Below, piece after piece: positions 8,466 to 17,962 of a DNA stretch of 64,000 bases (position 1 is its first letter; each line of letters begins with the position of its first letter). Both the position numbers and the translations under genes were made by a program. The stretch lies in the NCBI RefSeq assembly GCF_004522095.1, contig NZ_SPUI01000010.1:62001-126000 (forward strand), read 5' to 3'. The notes below the pieces were generated by a model, which saw nothing but the letters and a program-made list of their open reading frames with translations, was not told where the DNA came from and made no database searches. The stretch comes from Nocardioides sp. 503. GTDB taxonomy: Bacteria; Actinomycetota; Actinomycetes; Propionibacteriales; Nocardioidaceae.

Positions 8466-9563
8466 ATGGTCGCCCGCGTCTTCCTGCACATCGGACTGCC
8501 CAAGACCGGCACGACGTACCTGCAGGGGATCCTGTGGGAGAACAAGGAGCGGCTGCGCGCCGAGGGTGTCGTCCTCCCCGGGCGGGGCCACCGCGAGCAC
8601 CTGTGGGCCGCGCTGGACGTGCAGGAGCGCAAGCACCTCGAACGCCGCGACCCGCGGGCGCCCGGGTCGTGGGAGCGGCTGTGCGCCGAGCTCGACGCGA
8701 CCCCGGACGGCACGGGGGTCGTCACCCACGAGTTCTTCTGCGGCGCCGGGCCCGCGCAGGCCGCACGGGCCGTGCAGCGGCTCGCTCCCGCCGAGGTGCA
8801 CGTGGTCGTGACCGCCCGCCACGCCGCCGGCATGCTCGCGGCCGGCTGGCAGGAGATGGTCAAGAACGGCAGCGAGACCGACCTGCCTCGCGCCGCGGCC
8901 GCCGACACCCGCTCGGAGTTCGGGTGGCGCACCTGGGACCTCGCGGGGGTGCTGGAGCGCTGGGGCGACGTCGTACCTCCCGAGCGCCTGCACGTGCTGC
9001 CGGTCCCGCCCCGCACCGAGCCGCCGGACCGCCACTGGCGCAACCTCGCCGGCGTGCTCGGCCTCAGCGGGGACTACCCGGTCCCCGCGGAGGCCGCCAA
9101 CCCGTCGCTGGGCGCGGTCCAGGTCGAGCTGCTGCGCCGGGTCAACGCCCACCTCGGCAGCTTCTCCTCCGCGCTCGACCGGGGGCGATGGATCCGTGGC
9201 CACCTCGCCGAGGGCCACCTCGCCGACCAGGCGGGGGAGCGCTTCGCCTTGGACGACGACCTGCTCGCCGACTGCCGGCGCCGCAGCCGCCGCGCCGTCG
9301 ACCTGATCGCCGACCGCGGCTACGAGGTCGTGGGCGACGTGGAGACGCTGCTGGTGCCCGACGAGGTGCCCGCAGGGCGCGCCCTCGGCTCGGTCACCGA
9401 CGCGGAGCTGCTCGACGCCGCCGCGCAGGTCGTCGCGGGCCTCCTCGAGGACGTGCGCGAGCTCACCGTCGAGCGCGACCGGGTGCGGGAGTCTGGGGGA
9501 CCGGCTCTCCCGTCACCCGTGCGCCGGGCGGCGCGGGTGCTGCGGCGCCGACGCGGCGACTGA
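8466..9563 (+). CDS. Sulfotransferase-family protein
   Basis: The protein has 365 residues. It opens with VFLHIGLPKTGTTYLQ, the 5'-phosphosulfate-binding loop of PAPS-dependent sulfotransferases. A second PAPS-contacting segment is likely at ARHAAGMLAAGWQE (about residue 117). The C-terminal 60 residues form a charged helix ending in a basic RRAARVLRRRRGD tail, possibly for membrane or partner contact. It lies 5 bp after the acyl-CoA dehydrogenase stop. No PAPS-synthesis genes are in the window. The acceptor is unknown; a cell-surface glycan or lipid is plausible given the glycan locus upstream. Confidence 0.78.
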   Translation: MVARVFLHIGLPKTGTTYLQGILWENKERLRAEGVVLPGRGHREHLWAALDVQERKHLERRDPRAPGSWERLCAELDATPDGTGVVTHEFFCGAGPAQAARAVQRLAPAEVHVVVTARHAAGMLAAGWQEMVKNGSETDLPRAAAADTRSEFGWRTWDLAGVLERWGDVVPPERLHVLPVPPRTEPPDRHWRNLAGVLGLSGDYPVPAEAANPSLGAVQVELLRRVNAHLGSFSSALDRGRWIRGHLAEGHLADQAGERFALDDDLLADCRRRSRRAVDLIADRGYEVVGDVETLLVPDEVPAGRALGSVTDAELLDAAAQVVAGLLEDVRELTVERDRVRESGGPALPSPVRRAARVLRRRRGD

Positions 9564-9574
9564 GCCGCTAATCG

Positions 9575-9626
9575 TAAAATCCGAGGTGTCCTCAGGTAAG
9601 TTCTGGCTGTGTCTCAGGTGAACTTC
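9575..9626 (+). promoter_or_regulatory. AT-richer promoter region with direct repeat
   Basis: Before the PLD-like gene lies a rare AT-rich spot with TAAAAT at 9575-9580, a possible -10. Two similar blocks follow, CTCAGGTAAGTT (from 9591) and CTCAGGTGAACTT (from 9613), about two helical turns apart; the second runs into the coding region. They could be tandem operator half-sites. No matching -35 was found. Confidence 0.3.
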
Positions 9627-11000
9627 CCCCGCCCCTCTCGGTCCCTCCCACGCGGCCGGACGGCTCGCCGTACCCGCCTCGCGCTGCTCCTCGTGAGCGC
9701 CGTCGCGCTCTCGGGAGCCGTGCTGGCCCCGGGCGCCGCGCCCGTCGAGGCTGCCGGCGCGCCCGCCGCCGCCAAGGCCGCCAAGCGCTACACCCCCACC
9801 CCGGGCGTCAAGTTCAACACCCCCCGCGTCGGCGGTGAGCGGCAGTTCCGCCTCGAGCAGCAGATCATCGAGGCGATCCGTCACGCCAAGCCGCGCTCGA
9901 CGATCAAGATGTCGATGTTCTCCTTCGACCGGATGCCGGTCGCGGACGCGCTCATCGATGCCAAGCGCAAGCGCAAGGTCCACGTCCAGGTCATCGTCAA
10001 CGGCCACGAGACGCCGGGCGCGCAGTCCAAGCTGCGCAAGTACCTCGGCAAGAAGCGCTGGCGCAAGAGCTGGTTCTACCAGTGCAAGGCGAGCTGCCGC
10101 GGGCAGGGCGACGTCAACCACAGCAAGTTCGTGCTCTTCTCGCACACCGGCACGGCCAAGAACGTCGTGATGCTGGGCTCGCTCAACATGAAGCTCAACG
10201 GCTCCGAGAACCAGTGGAACGACCTGCTGACGGTCAACACCTCGCCGAGGCTCTACGACACCCTCTATGGCGTGTTCCGCGAGATGAAGCGCGACCGCCT
10301 CGCCAAGCCGGCCTACATCAGCAAGGAGTTCGGCCGCTACCACCTCTACGTGCTGCCGTTCCCGCGCAACGGTGCCGCGACCAAGCGGACGAAGTACACC
10401 GTCAACCGCGACCCCATCTCCCGGCTGCTCGCCCCGATCAAGTGCACCGGCGCCAAGACCGACAGCGGCCGCACGATCGTCCGGGTCAACATGCACGCCT
10501 GGGACGGCGACCGTGGCCGGATGATCGCCAACAAGTTCCGCGACCTCTACGCCCAGGGCTGCGACGTCAAGGTCATGGTCGGCTACGCCGGCGCGCAGAC
10601 CCGCAACGTCTTCGCGAGCCGCACCAAGCGTGGGCTGATGCCGACGCGCAGCACCGGCTTCGACACCGACGAGGACAGCGAGGTCGACCTCTACAGCCAC
10701 GAGAAGATCCTGCTCGTCAACGGCAACTACGACGGCAACCCGGGCCGCAAGATGGTCGTCACCGGCTCCAGCAACTACCAGAACGGCGGCCAGTACGGCG
10801 ACGAGCTGATCCTCCGCGTCTTCAGCAACGGCCTCTACCGCAAGTACGCCGACAACTGGGGCATGAAGTGGCGCGACCACGCCCACGGCTTCTCGTGGGG
10901 CGGCTCGGGCGGCCTGCGCACCACGTCGGGTCGCTGGCTCGTCCCGCCGGTCTACGCCGACGACCTCGGCATCGACAGCGAGGAGTGGCGGGACGAGTGA
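9609..11000 (+). CDS. Secreted phospholipase D-fold protein with altered HKD motifs
   Basis: The protein has 463 residues with a twin-basic N-terminus, a hydrophobic signal segment (about 24-45) and an alanine-rich region ending near AAGAPAAA. Two PLD half-repeats follow. The first has VNHSKFVLFS then GSLNM; the second has YSHEKILLVN then GSSNY. Each keeps the His, Lys and the G-S-x-x-N, but the Asp expected five residues after Lys is Ser in one and Asn in the other. Catalysis may still be possible, since His and Lys are the core pair, but the change in both halves is notable. It is probably extracellular. The GTG start at 9609 lacks a strong ribosome site. Confidence 0.82.
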   Translation: MSQVNFPRPSRSLPRGRTARRTRLALLLVSAVALSGAVLAPGAAPVEAAGAPAAAKAAKRYTPTPGVKFNTPRVGGERQFRLEQQIIEAIRHAKPRSTIKMSMFSFDRMPVADALIDAKRKRKVHVQVIVNGHETPGAQSKLRKYLGKKRWRKSWFYQCKASCRGQGDVNHSKFVLFSHTGTAKNVVMLGSLNMKLNGSENQWNDLLTVNTSPRLYDTLYGVFREMKRDRLAKPAYISKEFGRYHLYVLPFPRNGAATKRTKYTVNRDPISRLLAPIKCTGAKTDSGRTIVRVNMHAWDGDRGRMIANKFRDLYAQGCDVKVMVGYAGAQTRNVFASRTKRGLMPTRSTGFDTDEDSEVDLYSHEKILLVNGNYDGNPGRKMVVTGSSNYQNGGQYGDELILRVFSNGLYRKYADNWGMKWRDHAHGFSWGGSGGLRTTSGRWLVPPVYADDLGIDSEEWRDE

Positions 11001-11013
11001 CGTCTCGCCGCTG

Positions 11014-12045
11014 ATGGACCTCGAGACCGCGCTGCGTCGCCAGGCACCCGCCTGCGCGCACCTCGGCTCGCCGATGTACGCCGAGCTGTGCGAGCGGCTC
11101 GCGGACGATGCGGCTGCCGGCGGCCCCACGGCCGTGGTGCTAGCCGGCCACGAGGACGATCCGGGCCCGTCCGCGCTGGCCCTGCGGCTCCTGGGCAGCG
11201 TGCACCGGCTGGTGCTGGAGCGCCGTGCGGGCGCGCTGGCGACGTACTACCCGAGCGTCGGGGGCACGTGGGAGCCCGAGGCCGGGTGGCTCGCCCTGCG
11301 CCAGCTCCTCGAGGACGAGCCGGACGCCGTGCGTGAGTGGCTGGACCGCCCGCCGCAGACCAACGAGGTGGGCCGCGCCACCGCGCTGATGGCCGGCCTG
11401 CTCGCGCTGCCCTGGGCGCACCCCGTGCGGCTGGTCGAGATCGGCTCGTCCGGTGGCCTCAACCTGCTGGCCGACCACTTCCGCTACGTCACTCCCGCGG
11501 GGTCCGTGGGTCCCGAGGACTCACCGGTGGTGCTCGACCCGGCCTGGACCGGGGAGCCGCCGCTGCGCGAGCCGCCCCGGATCGTCGAGCGGGTGGGCAG
11601 CGACGTGATGCCGGTGGACGTGAGCACGACCGAGGGCCGGCTGGTCCTGACGGCCTACGTCTGGCCCGACCAGACCCACCGACTCGAGCGGCTGCGGGGC
11701 GCCTTCGCCCTCGCCGACCGCCACCCGACCGTCGTACGGCGAGAGGGTGCGGGTGACCTGGTGGCCGGCCTGACGCTGGCCGAGGGGGCGACCACCGTGC
11801 TGTGGCACAGCGTGATGTGGCAGTACCTCGGTCGCGAGGAGCAGGACCGCGTGCGCGGCCTCGTCGACGCGCTGGGGGAGCGGGCGACGCCGTCCGCGCC
11901 CTTCGCGCACCTGTTCCTCGAGCCGACGCGCCGCACTCCCGAGAGCGACCACGAGTTCCTGGTCGTGCTGGAGACCTGGCCGGGCGGGGAGCGCCGCTTC
12001 GTCGGCACGTCCGTCGGCCACGGCGTGCCTACGCGCGTCGAGTAG
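11014..12045 (+). CDS. DUF2332 family protein
   Basis: The protein has 343 residues. Conserved stretches include TYYPSVGG, a glycine-rich RLVEIGSSGGLNLLADHF, DPAWTGEPP and TTVLWHSVMWQYL. The glycine-rich motif resembles a nucleotide- or SAM-binding loop, and the C-terminal half reads like a Rossmann-type methyltransferase. That is only a resemblance; DUF2332 has no established function that I know. It starts 13 bp after the PLD-fold gene, so it may be co-transcribed with it. No signal peptide or membrane helix is visible. Confidence 0.78.
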   Translation: MDLETALRRQAPACAHLGSPMYAELCERLADDAAAGGPTAVVLAGHEDDPGPSALALRLLGSVHRLVLERRAGALATYYPSVGGTWEPEAGWLALRQLLEDEPDAVREWLDRPPQTNEVGRATALMAGLLALPWAHPVRLVEIGSSGGLNLLADHFRYVTPAGSVGPEDSPVVLDPAWTGEPPLREPPRIVERVGSDVMPVDVSTTEGRLVLTAYVWPDQTHRLERLRGAFALADRHPTVVRREGAGDLVAGLTLAEGATTVLWHSVMWQYLGREEQDRVRGLVDALGERATPSAPFAHLFLEPTRRTPESDHEFLVVLETWPGGERRFVGTSVGHGVPTRVE

Positions 12046-12080
12046 TCGCGAGCAGCGAACCCCGGGCCCGCCCGGCGCAG

Positions 12081-12572
12081 CTAGCCGACCACGACGTCAG
12101 AGACGGTGTAGGCGACCTCCTCGTCGGCGATGCGGGTGCTGGTGTCGACGCTGACCGAGCTCGGGTAGTCCTGGCCCGCCGGCCAGTCCACCTCGACCTT
12201 CTCGGCGTCGGTGTCGTTGGCGGCGGCGATGACCTCGTCGATGGTCCTCCAGCGGCCCCGGGGGACCGGGGTGCCGTCCGGCAGGCCGCGGCCGGCGCGC
12301 GTGTAGACCGCCTCGGTGACCTCGCCGTCGACCACCGTCATCAGCATCGGCGCGCCCGCGTCGGGGCAGAAGCAGGTGGTGACGAGCTCGAAGGTGTAGT
12401 CCTCGGGCGCGAACTCCGGGTAGGTGCCGACCGTCGGAGGGGCCGCGGGCGGCTCCGTCGGCTCCTGGGAGGTGGGGTCCGAGGCGGTCTGCTCGCCGTC
12501 GTCGGAGCCGCAGGCGGCGACGAGGGGGAGGGGGACGGCCAGGACTGCGAGGACGGCCAGGGTGCGCTTCAT
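12081..12572 (-). CDS. Lipoprotein, DUF6174-like
   Basis: The protein has 163 residues from the ATG at 12572 (MKRTLAVLAVLA), which begins a textbook lipoprotein signal ending in the lipobox LVAAC. A low-complexity Ser/Thr/Pro/Glu linker follows. The folded part has YTFELVTTCFCPDAG, then VVDGEVTEAVYTR and RWRTIDEVIAAA. The CFC pair and the pattern 'Y-T-F ... C-x-C ... V-x-D-G' fit DUF6174. It should be anchored to the outer face of the membrane. Function unknown. It is convergent with the DUF2332 gene. Confidence 0.75.
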   Translation of the reverse strand: MKRTLAVLAVLAVPLPLVAACGSDDGEQTASDPTSQEPTEPPAAPPTVGTYPEFAPEDYTFELVTTCFCPDAGAPMLMTVVDGEVTEAVYTRAGRGLPDGTPVPRGRWRTIDEVIAAANDTDAEKVEVDWPAGQDYPSSVSVDTSTRIADEEVAYTVSDVVVG

Positions 12573-12660
12573 GGGGATCCGACGCGCCGGGGTGCGGGAC
12601 GGTTGCATCCGGCGAAGCTAACCGGTCGACGCGCGTGGAGCCGCGTGCCATGGTGGTGCC

Positions 12661-12843
12661 ATGACCGAGGCGAGCAGCAACGAGGACATCAAGGCCAAGA
12701 TGCGCGAGGCCCTGCAGCGGAAGAACGACAAGGAGAAGGGCGTCCACCAGGACGGCCCGACGCCGGAGAAGGCGCACGGCTCCGAGGTCGTGGGCGGTGG
12801 CCCCAAGGTGCACCGCCGCAAGGCGGGCGGCGGCGGGTCCTGA
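12661..12843 (+). CDS. DUF5302 small hydrophilic protein
   Basis: The 60-residue, highly charged protein begins MTEASSNEDIKAKMREALQR and ends in a glycine-rich, basic tail (KVHRRKAGGGGS). The length, the 'D-I-K-x-K-M-R-E-A-L' helix and the glycine-rich, Arg-containing end match the actinobacterial DUF5302 family. It is likely unstructured outside the first helix. Function unknown. It is divergent from the lipoprotein gene. Confidence 0.78.
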   Translation: MTEASSNEDIKAKMREALQRKNDKEKGVHQDGPTPEKAHGSEVVGGGPKVHRRKAGGGGS

Positions 12844-12911
12844 CCGCCGTACGCGGCTGAGGCGGTCTCCTGACAGAATCGGGCCGACGTCGTCGAGCCC
12901 GAGGAGTGCAG

Positions 12912-13445
12912 GTGCAGTTCGGTCGCAGCTATGAGGAGTTCGAGGTCGGTGCCACCTACAAGCACTGGCCCGGCAAGACGGTCACCGAGTTCGACGACCA
13001 CATGTTCTGCCTGCTCACCATGAACCACCACCCGCTGCACCTCGACAGCAACTACGCGGAGTCGACCACGCAGTTCGGCAAGAACGTCGTGGTCGGCAAC
13101 TACGTCTACTCGATCCTGCTCGGCATGTCCGTGCCGGACATCTCCGGCAAGGCGATCGCCAACCTGGAGATCGAGTCGCTGCGCCACGTCGCCCCGACCT
13201 TCCACGGCGACACGCTCTACGGCGAGACCACCGTGCTCGACAAGTGGGAGTCGAAGTCGAAGGATGACCGCGGCGTCGTCCACGTCGAGACCATCGGCTA
13301 CAACCAGGACGGCAAGGTCGTGTGCATCTTCCGCCGCAAGGTGATGGTCCCCAAGGACAGCTACCTCACCGCCCGCGGCGGCGAGCAGCCCGGCCGCCCC
13401 GTCCCGCAGCCCGACAAGAACTGGCCGGGGGCCGCGGAGGCCTGA
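12912..13445 (+). CDS. MaoC-like hydratase/dehydratase
   Basis: The protein has 177 residues from the GTG at 12912. GAGGAG at 12901-12906 gives correct spacing for this start and would overlap the other GTG at 12906. The hot-dog fold hydratase signature is present: VTEFDDHMFCLLTMNHHPLH, with the catalytic Asp and His, then GNYVYSILLGMSV. Such enzymes hydrate enoyl-CoA or mesaconyl-CoA-type substrates. No pathway partners are adjacent, so the substrate is open. The C-terminal 25 residues are proline rich and probably disordered. Confidence 0.85.
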   Translation: MQFGRSYEEFEVGATYKHWPGKTVTEFDDHMFCLLTMNHHPLHLDSNYAESTTQFGKNVVVGNYVYSILLGMSVPDISGKAIANLEIESLRHVAPTFHGDTLYGETTVLDKWESKSKDDRGVVHVETIGYNQDGKVVCIFRRKVMVPKDSYLTARGGEQPGRPVPQPDKNWPGAAEA

Positions 13446-13450
13446 CCGCG

Positions 13451-14620
13451 TCAGCGCGCAGCGGCTGAGGCACTCACGGCAGCGGGCGCGAACGCGCGGG
13501 CGAGGGGGAGCAGGGCCAGGACGAGGACCATCGGTACGGCGAAGCCGATGCGCAGGTTGTCCTGGCCGACGGCGCCGACGAGGACCGCGCCCAGGAGCGC
13601 GCCGAGGTAGTTGAACTGGTTGAAGCGCCCGATGACCGCGTCCACCCGGGCCTGGCGGGTGAGCGGGTCGAGGCCCTCGCCGGCGATGCGGGCCGCGGCG
13701 GAGTAGGACAGCGGGGCGATGACCGCCACCCCTGCGCCGAGCACCGTGAAGCCCAGCACCGCGACCGGCCAGGTGGGCGCGAACACCACGGCCGCCAGCG
13801 ACAGCGCCGAGACGACCGCACCCACGCGGATCACCGACACCGCGCCGTACGACGCCACCAGCCGGTCGCCGCCGAGCCGTAGCGCGAGGCTGGCCACCAG
13901 GTAGGGCAGGGTCGCGAGCGCCACCAGGTCCTCGGGGGTGTCGATCACGTTGTCGAGGTAGAGCGAGCCCCAGGTCTGCGCGGCGGTGTCGACCATGTAG
14001 AAGAGCACCATCCCCAGCCCCACCAGGAGGATCGGCCGCCACGGCACCGGTCCGGCGGCCGAGGCCGCCGCGGCCAGCGGGTCACCCACGCGGGGCAGCA
14101 GCGGCCCGAAGAGCACCAGCAGCGGCACGATCGCCGCCACGGCGCCCACCTCGACCGGCAGCCTCGACGTGGCCAGCGTCAGCGCCGCACCCACGATGCC
14201 GCCGAGCGTCCACGCGCCGTGGAAGGACGGCAGGATCGGTCGCCCGTACTCGTGCTCCACCGCCACCGCCTGCATGTTGGTGGTGGCGTCGACGATCCCC
14301 AGCGCCACCCCGTACGCCGCCAGGCCGGCCACGAACGCGCCCACGACCGGCGCCAGCATCAGGATCGGCACCGCGACGACCGTGATCCCGAGGCCGAGGC
14401 GCAGCAGGGACGCGGAGTCGCGTCCACGAGCGAGCTGCTCGGCGACGACGGAGCCGACGCCCGCCAGCAGCACGATCATCAGCAGCAGCAGGGAGATCTG
14501 CAGCTCGGAGAGGTCCCAGGTGTCCTGGTAGTCGGGCAGCCGCGTGGTCAGGCTGATGAAGACCAGCCCCTGGCTCAGGAAGGCGGCGGCGACGGCGAGC
14601 CGGGAAGCGCGAAGGTCCAC
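13451..14620 (-). CDS. MFS transporter
   Basis: The protein has about 389 residues from the GTG at 14620; the frame continues to 14671 but the extra residues are not hydrophobic. About 12 hydrophobic helices are visible, with short basic loops (EQLARGRDSASLLRLG between helices 2 and 3). The build fits the major facilitator superfamily, of the type often annotated as efflux or sugar-related MFS. It is convergent with the MaoC gene, 5 bp apart, and has no substrate-specific neighbour. Substrate unknown. Confidence 0.83.
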   Translation of the reverse strand: MDLRASRLAVAAAFLSQGLVFISLTTRLPDYQDTWDLSELQISLLLLMIVLLAGVGSVVAEQLARGRDSASLLRLGLGITVVAVPILMLAPVVGAFVAGLAAYGVALGIVDATTNMQAVAVEHEYGRPILPSFHGAWTLGGIVGAALTLATSRLPVEVGAVAAIVPLLVLFGPLLPRVGDPLAAAASAAGPVPWRPILLVGLGMVLFYMVDTAAQTWGSLYLDNVIDTPEDLVALATLPYLVASLALRLGGDRLVASYGAVSVIRVGAVVSALSLAAVVFAPTWPVAVLGFTVLGAGVAVIAPLSYSAAARIAGEGLDPLTRQARVDAVIGRFNQFNYLGALLGAVLVGAVGQDNLRIGFAVPMVLVLALLPLARAFAPAAVSASAAAR

Positions 14621-14678
14621 GCGGTGATAGTGGCACGGGAGGGACCGCGAGAGGCTGCACCCGGCCGTCACGTGGGCC

Positions 14679-17249
14679 TCACCCGGTCCGCCTCGTCAGG
14701 GAGAGTCGGGTCGGCGTGACGAGCCAGCCCACGGCCGTCGAGAGCAGCGGCACACCGACCACGACGACAGCCAGGCCGGCCCAGGGCACCGGGGTCCCCG
14801 GGGTGCCGACCAGCTGCAGCAGGCTCGCGCCTCCGGCCGAGCCGAGCAGCAGCCCGAGACCGGCGCCGAGGCAGCCGATCGCCAGCGCCTGGCCGGCGCT
14901 CGTGGCGCGCCGTGTCCAGGGCGGCGCGCCGACCGCCGCCAGGGTGGCTGCGTCGCCGCGGCCCTCGGAGGCGGAGAGAGCCACGATCATCCCGACGACC
15001 AGGCAGGTCGCGAGCAGGACGCCCCCGGCGCCCCCCAGCACCAGGCGGGGGTCGACGGGGCCCTGCGGCTCGTCCCCGTCGGCGTAGATCCCGTAGAACG
15101 CCAGCCGGTCCAGCGACTCCCGGTCGAGCTCGTGGTCGGCGTGCAGGAAGGCGCTCGTCGGCGCGCCCCGCAGCCCGAGCCCGGCCGCGGTCTCCGGGGA
15201 GATCCACACCGAGCTCGGCATCGCGAGGAAGCCCGGCCGGACCCGCACGGCGGGGATCCGCTCGTCGAGCACGCGGTCGCGGCGCGGTCCGGCCACGATC
15301 CGCACCTGACCCTCGCGCAGCGAGCTCGGCCCCACCACCAGGGCCTTGCCGTCGGCGAGGTCTCGTTGGGCGGAGTCCGGCAGTCCCATCGCCTCGAGGA
15401 ACTCGTCGTCCACGATCTGGTAGGTGCCGCCCCGGTGGTCGCCCACCGGGCGGCGTCCGAGGCGCGCCTCCTGGGCGACGACGATGCCGTCCGCGCCCAC
15501 GATCTCGGCGGCAGCCGTGCGCACCCGGGCGAGGGTCTCGGGGTCGCGGAGCTGGCCGGGCGAGAGGTAGAGCTCGGCGGTGCCGGAGGGCACCAGCGGC
15601 TCGTCGACCTCCTGCAGCGCCGCGTTGGCGGAGACCCCGAAGCCGGCGAAGACGGCCCCGGTCACGACGATGCCGATGCCGAGCACGGCCGCGGTCGTGC
15701 GGCCACGGTGCCGCGCGACGTCGCGCACGGCCAGGCGCCACGGCAGCCAGCCCCGGTCGGTGCGTGCCCCGAGGAGGTCGACCGCGAACGGCGTCGCCAG
15801 GACCACCCCGACGAGGAGCACCAGCGCGCTCAGGGCGCCCGCCACCACCGGCATCGTCGACGGCGACGCCACGTCCGGGGCGAACGCGCGCGAGATCCAC
15901 CAGCCGCTCAGCACGAGCCCGACCACGCCCGTGGTCATGAGTGCCAGCGAGGGACCGCGCAGCCGGCCGCCTCGACGCCGGCGGGAACCGGCCGCGATGT
16001 GGCCGTCGAGGGACTCCGACGCGGTCATCCGACCGACGCCCCAGGCGGGGATGGCTGCCGCCGCGACCGCGGACGCCACGCCTAGCAGCGCGACGGCGAC
16101 GAGCGTGCCCACCGAGAACGAGTAGTCCTGCAGCCTCTGGCCGGCCAGGGACGCGATCGGGCCGCGGCCCACCAGCAGGGCGAGCAGACCGGCGCCGGTG
16201 CCGAGCACCGCGGCCCCGACCCCGATCCACACGCCTTGGGCCAGCACCGTGCGTCGTACGTCGGACGGGGTGCCGCCGGAGGCCATCACCAGGCCGAGGG
16301 TGCGGCTCTGGCGACGAGCGCCGACGGCGAAGGCGGAGCCGACGAGGACCAGCACCTCGACCAGGCCGAGCCCGATGACCAGCGCCCCGGTGGCCACGGC
16401 GGCAGGGTCGACGGGCGACGGCAGCGGCTGCTCGAGCCCCCAGGCGTCAGGGTGCGCCGTGGCGTCACGCAGCTGCGCCGAGATCCCGTGGTCGGCCAGC
16501 TCCGCCTGCAGCGCCCGGCTCTCCTTGCTCGTGAGCTCCGGCAGGTCGACCAGGTAGCGCACCGAGGGCAGCGCGTCCGTGCGACCGTCGAGCCGCACGG
16601 GTGCCAGCACCAGGGGTGAGGAGTCGCTGAAACGGTCCGGGTCCGGCTCGAGGACGCCGACGACGGCGAGGTCGCCGCGGGTGGTCCGCAGGGCGGCGTC
16701 GTCGGCGAGGGTGCCGTCGTCGACCAGGCCCAGCTCGTCGGCGAGGAGCCGGCTGACCGCCACCTCGTCCTCGGAGGCGGGAGCCCGCCCCGACTCCAGC
16801 GTCGCCAGGCCCCGCGTCAGCGGGTCGTCGAGGTCGAGGACGTCGGCGGCCAGCCGACCGCCGATCGCCAGCGGCACGGTGACGTCACCGATGCGGGTCA
16901 CCCGCGAGCCCTCGGGAAGCAGCGCGGCGACGTCGACCCCGGTCGCGTCGCGCTCGACGTCCTGGGCACGGGGCGGGGCGCTCCACTCGACGTACCGACC
17001 GCGGTCCATCGTCCGCACCCGCACGCGCGGGTGCGGGGTGACCTCGAGCGCGGCGTCGGCGGCGCCCAGGAAGCGGGCCGTCGTGTTGGGGGAGTAGTAG
17101 TCGGTCGTGGCGGTCACCGTCGAGACCACGACGGCCACCGCCACGGGGAGCGCGACGAGCACGGTCACGACGACGGTGCGCAACGGGTGCTGCACGAGGT
17201 CGCGCCAGGCCATGCGCAGGGCGGGGCGCCAGCGCGCCAGCCGGGCCAT
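14679..17249 (-). CDS. ABC transporter permease, FtsX/MacB type
   Basis: The protein has 856 residues. It starts at 17249, one base overlapping the stop of the ATPase gene (TGATG). The N-terminus (RMAWRDLVQHPLRTVVVTVLV) is the usual start of an FtsX-type permease. After a large extracytoplasmic domain come hydrophobic helices around 285-440, a second 'WRLAVRDVARHRGRTTAAV' unit around 525, and closing helices near 745-840. It thus holds two FtsX cores with two external domains. With the ATPase and PadR it forms an efflux system for peptides, lipids or drugs. Confidence 0.9.
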   Translation of the reverse strand: MARLARWRPALRMAWRDLVQHPLRTVVVTVLVALPVAVAVVVSTVTATTDYYSPNTTARFLGAADAALEVTPHPRVRVRTMDRGRYVEWSAPPRAQDVERDATGVDVAALLPEGSRVTRIGDVTVPLAIGGRLAADVLDLDDPLTRGLATLESGRAPASEDEVAVSRLLADELGLVDDGTLADDAALRTTRGDLAVVGVLEPDPDRFSDSSPLVLAPVRLDGRTDALPSVRYLVDLPELTSKESRALQAELADHGISAQLRDATAHPDAWGLEQPLPSPVDPAAVATGALVIGLGLVEVLVLVGSAFAVGARRQSRTLGLVMASGGTPSDVRRTVLAQGVWIGVGAAVLGTGAGLLALLVGRGPIASLAGQRLQDYSFSVGTLVAVALLGVASAVAAAAIPAWGVGRMTASESLDGHIAAGSRRRRGGRLRGPSLALMTTGVVGLVLSGWWISRAFAPDVASPSTMPVVAGALSALVLLVGVVLATPFAVDLLGARTDRGWLPWRLAVRDVARHRGRTTAAVLGIGIVVTGAVFAGFGVSANAALQEVDEPLVPSGTAELYLSPGQLRDPETLARVRTAAAEIVGADGIVVAQEARLGRRPVGDHRGGTYQIVDDEFLEAMGLPDSAQRDLADGKALVVGPSSLREGQVRIVAGPRRDRVLDERIPAVRVRPGFLAMPSSVWISPETAAGLGLRGAPTSAFLHADHELDRESLDRLAFYGIYADGDEPQGPVDPRLVLGGAGGVLLATCLVVGMIVALSASEGRGDAATLAAVGAPPWTRRATSAGQALAIGCLGAGLGLLLGSAGGASLLQLVGTPGTPVPWAGLAVVVVGVPLLSTAVGWLVTPTRLSLTRRTG

Positions 17250-17962
17250 CACGCGCCCGTCAGGAGGGACTCGGCGGCCGGCCGCGCGCCGGTGTCGTCC
17301 ACCGCGGCGCCGTCGCGCAGGAACACGATCCGGTCGGCCCAGGCGGCATGGGCCGCATCGTGGGTCACCAGGAGCGTCGCCACCCCGGCGGCGCACCGGT
17401 CCCGCAGCAGCCGCATGACCTGCTCGCCGGTCTCGGAGTCGAGGGCCCCGGTGGGCTCGTCGGCGAGGATCAACGAGCGCTCGCCGACCACCGCGCGGGC
17501 GATCGCCACCCGCTGCTGCTGCCCGCCGGACATGTCCGCCGGCAGCCGGTCGGCCAGCTCGGCCAGGCCCACCTCGGCCAGCGCCGCCTCCGCCGAGGCG
17601 CGCGCGGGACGTCGCCGTACGCCGTCCAGCTCGAGGGGCAGCGAGACGTTCTCGGCCGCGGTGAGCGACGGGATCAGGTTCAGGTCCTGGAAGACGTAGC
17701 CGACCTTGTGCCGTCGCAGCCGCGCCAGCTCCTTGGGACTGAGGTCGCCGAGCTCGACGCCGTCGACCTTGACGCTGCCGGCGGTGGCCCGGTCGAGCCC
17801 GCCGGCGAGGTTGAGCAAGGTCGACTTGCCGGAGCCGCTGGGACCCATCACCGCGACGAGCTCGCCGGCCGCCACGTGGATGGTCAGTCCGCGCAGCGCG
17901 TGCACGGCGGCGTTGCCGTGGCCGTGGATGCGGTCCACGTGGAGCAGGTCGAGGGCGTTCAT
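17249..17962 (-). CDS. ABC transporter ATP-binding protein, MacB/LolD type
   Basis: The 237-residue ATPase has a Walker A loop MGPSGSGKST, a Q-loop (YVFQDLNLI), the signature MSGGQQQRVAIARA, Walker B LILADEPTGALD and the switch His in LLVTHD. The LNLIPSLTAAENV stretch is typical of the lipoprotein/drug exporter branch. It overlaps the PadR stop by 4 bp (ATGA) upstream and the permease start by 1 bp downstream, so the three genes are one operon. Confidence 0.95.
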   Translation of the reverse strand: MNALDLLHVDRIHGHGNAAVHALRGLTIHVAAGELVAVMGPSGSGKSTLLNLAGGLDRATAGSVKVDGVELGDLSPKELARLRRHKVGYVFQDLNLIPSLTAAENVSLPLELDGVRRRPARASAEAALAEVGLAELADRLPADMSGGQQQRVAIARAVVGERSLILADEPTGALDSETGEQVMRLLRDRCAAGVATLLVTHDAAHAAWADRIVFLRDGAAVDDTGARPAAESLLTGA

